Assembly (NCBI GenBank): GCA_949130495.1
Contig: OX422221.1
Coordinates: forward strand, 145,609,405 to 145,673,404
DNA from: Sambucus nigra
Taxonomy: Eukaryota > Streptophyta > Magnoliopsida > Dipsacales > Adoxaceae
Direction: 5' to 3'
Length of the DNA stretch: 64,000 nucleotides
Shown: piece after piece, positions 58,401 to 64,000 of the stretch
Numbering within the stretch: position 1 is the stretch's first letter
Layout of the letters: each line of letters starts with the position of its first letter
The notes under the pieces: generated by a model
The model's database searches: none
The model's input: the letters and a program-made list of their open reading frames with translations, nothing else
Told to the model about the DNA's origin: nothing
Program-made: the position numbers and the translations under genes

Positions 58401-58569
58401 ATGTTTGGCCAAACTGATATAATATTTACATCACTTATATTTCCTGGTAGGAGCACATAAGTTATAATACGCAGAGGAATGCAACAACCTAATATTATGT
58501 CTCTAAATCAAAGAACGTTATGTTGAAACATAGAAATCCGTTCAGATCCTAAGGACACTAGAACTAGAT
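55451..58569 (-). pseudogene. Unresolved interior of the Tekay-like element
   Basis: Where protease, RT and gag should lie on the minus strand, I find no recognisable catalytic motifs. Short frames such as 55,940-55,725 are element debris at best. About 3.1 kb is too short for complete gag plus pol, so deletion is likely in addition to point decay. Confidence 0.4.
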
Positions 58570-58581
58570 GCTCTGATACCA
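58570..58581 (-). other. Tekay-like primer binding site
   Basis: The minus strand TGGTATCAGAGC is complementary to the 3' end of plant initiator tRNA-Met, two bases from the LTR. Confidence 0.88.
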
Positions 58582-58583
58582 CC

Positions 58584-59106
58584 TGTAACAACCCGATTAA
58601 TTAAATATCGGGTGACCAATCCTTTACCAAATTAAATGAAATTATTTAGTTGGCTCATTCTTAGCATCACTGTCGAAAAAACAATTTTCTTTCTTTATTA
58701 ACCACCTACTAATCAATTAAGCTAGTGTTAAAACTTTCAATTTCAATTTTAAATAAAATTCCTTTTTAAAAATACCAACAATTTAACATATAATTCAATT
58801 CACCACAATGAATAATAAATAGTAATCATCACAACTTATGTAGTATAACTGGAGTAAACTCCCCAGTTTAAAACATCTCAATACAATAAACCAAATAAAT
58901 CAAATGTATCCAAAACCGACACAAATAAGACCACTGACTGAGATAGATGGAAATAACACGAATCCTTTGGCAACATGCCATAAAGAAAAATGACTATAGA
59001 GTACATAAGTTAACAGAATGATGCGTCTAATGCAAGATCCACAACGCCATAGTTTCTATAGCAAATAAATATCCAATCATCTATGCTGGGCATCCCTGTG
59101 GCTGGA

Positions 59107-59179
<73 letters not shown>

Positions 59180-59994
59180 AACATATACAAGAGAGAAGAG
59201 AATATGCAAGAGAAAATAGGTCAGAGCCCGATTGTAAAGAGATTTTAAAAACAGCAAGTGAATAAATGCTACAATAAGCAATTATTATATGCGTGTTAGA
59301 TTCTCGGACTCTGACTTGAGATTCTCACTTATAAACCAATGTGCACGCCTAACATATACCCAAATTATTCTAGTTACTACTCCCATTTTCACTAGATTAT
59401 CTCATTGTATCAACTCACCATAGCCCTTATCTTTCCCCACGTATTTCCTTCACAATACATGTAATAAATAAATATATTAACTCAAGTCTCAATATAATTA
59501 AGTGTTCTCATGCTTAATTAATTTCAAATTTCACTATCTTTCATGTCTACTCAATTCACAAAGTAGATAACATCACAAGTATATATATATATATATATAT
59601 ATTCACACTATTATATATATGCATAATACTTCACCCCGAGACACAACAGCAGTGCATGCACTACTCTGGTATCATGTTCGAGTACATCTCGTCACTGTAC
59701 AAAGGACCATTGGTTCAGTATCTCCCTCGAACTATCATCACAAATCACACATATTGGAGGCGAATAGAGTTCTAAGCCTATGGGCTACGCACATACCTAC
59801 GCACCCATATGACCGTCATAACTATCATTATCACAGATAGCCCATACCTAGGATTTATATTCTGAGGCACAAGTAAAAAAATCACCCCCAAAGGCTCATC
59901 AGGATATGTTTGTCCTCAACGCGCAAACCTCTCGTCATTAGCAAGTAGGCTAGGTATGTCGTATACATAAATAATCATATAGATATACACTCAA

Positions 59995-60050
<56 letters not shown>

Positions 60051-60898
60051 CAATAGGGCATAAGCACATCCCATATTACAAGTCTCATATGTAGTATACT
60101 TATATCTTGAATATCCTACGTATTTTAAACCTCAATTATATTATAGGTATTCGCTCCACCTACGTATATATATCAACAAATGGGTATACTCTCATCCCAT
60201 ATACAATTCCCACACGTAGTGTATTTCAAGTTTATCCCATAAACTAATAATTCACATTTTAATTCACACTTACCATTACTATTAACATATCTTGTTAACC
60301 GGAAGGATTTAATTAATTATTCCGGTATCTACCTTTAATCCATACTAATTGGTCCAAAATCCAGACTCATTATAACAAACCCAAATTACATTTTAATTCT
60401 CAATAATCCTTTTTTTCGATAAAGTTGCAATCTGCCCAAAAATATAAATTTACAATTTTGAGGCTTTTTTGCTCCGTTTTTGAAAAAACTTAAAACTACA
60501 AAGTTGTGCATAATGTGATTTTATACAAACAATTTAGAGCACACTACTAAATGCTGCATAAAACAGTCCTAAAATTATCATACATTGTGCATCCTTTTTT
60601 CTACATATTTCTACCTACGAGTTGTTACATAATTCATCCTCAAAACCTCCACCAAATGATTCCAAACTCCTTATAATTCAGCCCAAATGATATACCCAAG
60701 TATGTACATGATTTATAACATAAAACCATATCAAAATCATCATGGAATTTTGAGGAATCATACTAATCTTATTTTAAATTCAAAAAAATCTACATGATAA
60801 AATTCTTTCTCAAGAACACATATAAACCCCAAATTCCCTCATCAATTAAACCCAAAATTTCATGGTGTTAATTCTAATTTCATCAAAGGAATAATCCT
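58584..60898 (-). repeat. Tekay-like 5' LTR, incomplete (2,315 bp)
   Basis: Begins TGTAACAACCCG on the plus strand and follows the left LTR to ATAATCCT, then stops at 60,898 where copia-B starts. The missing part corresponds to 53,503-54,268. Contains (AT)n(CA)n at 59,110-59,176 and (AT)n at 60,000-60,048. Confidence 0.8.
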
Positions 60899-61923
60899 TG
60901 TAAGGACATGTTCTATAAATGTCAATGGTAGTGTCTAGGTATTTCCGTTTTATTCTTGATTCTAGAATATATACATCGTATACCGCTACAGTCGCCTCGT
61001 ATCAATACGATTATATTTCAACGTCCTCAATTCGAATTCTGCATTTCACGTATCCATCATCACCAACATCGTGCATCATGCCCATTTCCTTCAATCGTGT
61101 GTTCGTGGTAATGCTTTTCGGTTCATAAGAGTCAACGTACAGAGAAGCTGAAGCAAAACAGAGATCGGACAAATCCGATCCTGAAGAAAATCAAACCGGT
61201 CCGATGTCCTGAAGCCTTACTGTCCAATTTTAGATACCGGACCGATCCGACCCTATGCAAAAATAAACCGATCCGGCTCTGGAAAACCTTCTGCCAATTT
61301 TTAACAAGTGGATCGATCCATTTAAAGAGAAAAATAAATCGATCCGATTACCCTTTTCGGACCGGTCCGACGAGCTCAGAAAAATTAGGCGTATCTATTT
61401 TCTTCGAATTCTATAAATTGCCAAATTCAGAGACATTTTTGTTTAAGACTTTGGAGGAAACATTTATTAGACCTAATATATAGAGTTTTACCTTTTATCA
61501 AGCCCAAACAGTTTGAGATTCACAAACACTTAGAATTACATGTGAATCGTGTTAAACCCAGCCATACCCATTCATGGAGCATCGTGTGTTGAGATAGGGT
61601 TCTTTACACTGCTGAACATGGAGCGTCTTATGGGAAGCTCTTACTAATGACAACGAACCGGTTCCTGAGGGTCTTCGTTTGTCAAATTATATTTATCTAT
61701 TTATGTAAGTGCATACAAATCATATTGAAATAAAAAGCTTTTTCCTCTATGGGGGATTTTTCCTCATCTTCTTGGGTGTGATTGAATCTTTCATGATCTG
61801 AATGTGTTTATTGTTAATCAGTCACTGTTAGAGGCATGACCTAGGTGGGTACTTGAATCTGGTTACTTAAAACTTGGGATTAATTAAATTAATTTATCTA
61901 GTTGAATAAAAATTCCACTCTCA
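60899..61923 (+). repeat. Copia-B 5' LTR, 1,025 bp
   Basis: TGTAAGGACATG...CACTCTCA. TATAAATT at 61,413-61,420 is a good TATA box. U3 (61,165-61,385) holds about seven motifs of the GATCCG / GGTCCGA type. The 3' copy lies outside the window, so the ends are deduced from TG...CA and the PBS. Confidence 0.65.
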
Positions 61924-61926
61924 AAT

Positions 61927-61939
61927 TGGTATCAGATCC
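61927..61939 (+). other. Copia-B primer binding site
   Basis: TGGTATCAGATCC, matching the initiator tRNA-Met complement over the first ten bases. Confidence 0.75.
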
Positions 61940-62030
61940 AATTACACAATTTTACTGTGTAATTTTTCGCAATTTTTTTCCTGAATATTTTTTTTTTATA
62001 AATTGATCTCTTGAAAAGGAGTTTGTTCAA

Positions 62031-63963
62031 ATGGATAAATCATTTAGTAAAATTCCAGTTTTGACGGGTCTAACTATGCATACTGGAAAGCTCGAATGAA
62101 ATCTGCCCTTAAATCCATTGATGAGCGTGTGTGGATCCGTGTTGAAAATGGGTGGACACCTCTAATCATCACTGTTGAAAACATGACAATTTTAAAATCT
62201 GTGGCTCAATGGATAGAAGATGAATTTAAATGGTCCACGTATAACTCTAAAGGACTTAGTGCCATTTCGGGATCCGTCACTCTAGATGGGTTTCGACGAA
62301 TAATGACGTGTACCACGTCTAAAGAAGCATGGGACGTTCTTCAACTTACCCATGAAGGAACTAATGTTGATAAAGAATCGAAACTACAAAATTTGGCAAC
62401 TCAGTTTGAAATAATTACCATGTTGGAATATGAATGCTTTGACGAATTTTATGCTCGTTTATCCGATATAGTCAATACTAGTTTCAACCTTGGTGAACAC
62501 ATCCCTAATGCTAGAGTTGTTGAAAAGATATTGCGTTCTTTGCCTAAGCGTTTCATCCCCAAAGTCACTGTGTTAAATTCTTTAGGAAACTTGAAATCCC
62601 TCAAATTAGAAGAATCAGTAGGTGATCTTCAAACCTATGAAATAGACATGTTTCCTAAAGTTATTAAAGAAAAAGAAAAAGGAATTTATCTTAAGGCCCA
62701 AGCTAAAAATAATTTTGAGTCAGCTATGAGAAGGGTAGAATCGTCTAAACGGAGTGAGGAAAGTACGTCAAATTCTTATTTCGACTTTGATTTAGATGAT
62801 TTGGCTTTGTTTGTGAATAATTTTAAGAAATTTCTCAAGTTAGAAAACAATGGCAAGTTTAATGATAAAAAGAAATTTGAGAAAACTAAAAATGTTAATA
62901 ATTCTGAAAAAGAAAAGATAGACATACCAACGTGAAATGAAGAGAGATGCTATGAGTGTGAAGGTAAGGGTCATAGGGATTTTGAGTGTGCTACAAGGCT
63001 GAACAGACTCGCCAAAAAAATAGGCAAAGTTATTCTAAATGCTACCCTGAATGACGATAGCGAGGTCGAGTCGGTGGATTCAGGAGAAGAGTCACCGCAT
63101 GAGTGTAACTACAACTTCACCGCATCATGGCTAGACACATAAGAGATTCTGATGCACCTCACTTTGATGACGATGCCTCTTCACATGGAGACCTTGACAT
63201 TGAGAGTGAGAGAGAGGATTCGAGAAGTGAGAGCGAGAGTGACCATAGTCGTGCATATGCTGATTCATTTAAAACTAAAAAGCCCAATAAAGGTTTAGTT
63301 CTTAGGATTGCAGCGTTAGAGAAAGAGTTAGGAGAGATAAGAGATAGTGATTCCTCCTTATCCACATTTTTTAGACAAAAAGAGTTTGTTTGTGAAGAGA
63401 GAGAGAAAGCCTGTTTGGAGAGAGAAAGTTTGTTTGGAGAGAGAGAAAAGTGTTTTGAGAAAATCAAAGGGGACTAGACAAAATAAGTGGCTAATCTGAC
63501 GAGAGACCTCTATTCCTCCAAAGAGGCTCAAAAGATACTGGAATGCCTTATTTCCCAGGTCATGCACGATCTTGAAAGATCACGAGAAGTCAAGGTTAAA
63601 ATAGAGGATATATATGGAAAGATGGGAAAAATGCTCCTCGCCCCTGCTTTGGTATTTGGTGAGAGGTCGAGAATTGGGTTCGATGGTGATTCCCCATCAC
63701 AAATCGTACTTGAACCAGTCCCTGAGTTTATGACTAATCCCTATGGTCATCCACCAAAACCTAAGAAAGTTGTTCGGCCAAGAAAAGAAAACCGAGGTAG
63801 ACCTCAGACTGTGTACTTCTGTACTCATTATAAGAAGAAAGGTCACCTGAGAGAGTTTTGCTATAGTTTGGGTCGGACAGGACGTACTTATTCTCCATCA
63901 CACCCCACGAATAATATCACGAGACTGGGAGAGCAGGTTGAGTTTTTAGTCGTTGCTTCCTAG
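62031..63963 (+). pseudogene. gag: Copia-B gag, interrupted
   Basis: The ATG at 62,031 opens MDKSFSKIPVL. A frameshift near 62,055-62,075 moves to the frame NYAYWKARMKSALKSIDERV. The UBN2-type capsid domain runs to about 62,700 (TSKEAWDVLQLTHEGT, LATQFEIITM, VEKILRSLPKRF). A TGA at 62,933 precedes the zinc knuckle CYECEGKGHRDFEC. A second shift near 63,120 leads to a Ser/Glu-rich and coiled-coil segment (63,127-63,477), then TAG and TAA (63,475; 63,484). A last segment holds a second knuckle CTHYKKKGHLREFC. At least five lesions, so not functional. Protease and pol would follow to the right. Confidence 0.82.
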
Positions 63964-64000
63964 AGTTTAATAGGAGAATTCTAACAGTTATTTAGACTGT

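Larger units (their letters stand above)
51295..60898 (-). mobile_element. Tekay/Del-like Ty3/gypsy element, decayed, minus strand
   Basis: Long direct repeats 51,295-54,268 and 58,584-60,898 share most of their sequence, including LTR ends TGTAA(T/C)AACCCG. A PBS complementary to initiator tRNA-Met (TGGTATCAGAGC on the minus strand) lies at 58,581-58,570, and a polypurine tract at 54,280-54,269. Integrase and its C-terminal region lie between them in minus orientation. The 4.3-kb interior is short for the lineage and lacks recognisable RT. The right LTR is interrupted by copia-B at 60,899. Confidence 0.8.
60899..64000 (+). mobile_element. Copia-B: SIRE/Maximus-like Ty1/copia element, 5' part
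   Basis: LTR 60,899-61,923, PBS at 61,927 and a long UBN2-type gag, running off the window. It is inserted into the Tekay-like LTR. The five bases before it, ATCCT, are the expected left target duplication. Confidence 0.78.

Noticed and set aside
59083..59281. Frames with Tyr-Ile and Thr-His runs
   Set aside because: Pure translation of (AT)n(CA)n microsatellites in the Tekay-like LTR.
1..64000. CRISPR arrays, operons, ribosome-binding sites, tRNA or rRNA genes
   Set aside because: The window is plant nuclear DNA. The regular repeats seen are transposon-derived, and I found no tRNA cloverleaf or rRNA segment.

Overview
The window is nuclear DNA from a flowering plant, most likely a eudicot. 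It is AT-rich and full of simple repeats, and it holds one clear host gene among many transposable elements. The plant calls rest on a HAIRY MERISTEM-type GRAS gene with an intact miR171 site, plant retrotransposon lineages (Tat-like and Tekay/Del-like Ty3/gypsy, SIRE/Maximus-like Ty1/copia, RTE LINE), a plant mobile domain gene and a caulimovirid fragment. The species cannot be named from the sequence.

Left arm (1-16,600): non-autonomous DNA elements surround the host gene. They include a 1.2-kb terminal-inverted-repeat (TIR) element, a Tourist-like MITE with a TTA target duplication, two copies of a small hairpin MITE, a 1.8-kb foldback made of degenerate repeats, inverted Helitron-like ends, a double hairpin and a 312-bp palindrome with a scrambled derivative. 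The GRAS gene (689 codons, minus strand, 11,683-13,752) is intact and uninterrupted. A 1.57-kb TIR element sits about 0.5 kb upstream of its start codon.

Right arm (16,600-64,000): a nested stack of retroelements. A decayed RTE LINE (minus) contains a caulimovirid RNase H fragment and is abutted by an internally deleted copia element (copia-A, minus). Next to copia-A is the proposed 5' LTR of an old Tat-lineage gypsy element (Tat-2, plus). A younger Tat-lineage element (Tat-1, 25,006-35,672) lies inside that LTR, with 419-bp LTRs differing at 9 positions and a perfect ATATT target duplication. Tat-2 gag, protease, RT, both RNase H domains and integrase remain as debris to about 46,755, followed by an antisense plant mobile domain gene. 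A Tekay/Del-like element (minus, LTR 2,974 bp) interrupts that gene at 51,295. A second copia (copia-B, plus) interrupts the far LTR of the Tekay-like element at 60,899 and runs off the window.

Main points: both Tat elements carry a probable intron-containing gene antisense to the element downstream of integrase. Tat-1 has a UAG-CAA-UUA stop context between protease and RT that matches the tobamovirus-type readthrough motif. Tat-1 nevertheless has other stops and frameshifts in gag, RNase H and integrase, so this copy is non-autonomous. The nesting model predicts which sequences should lie to the right of the window.
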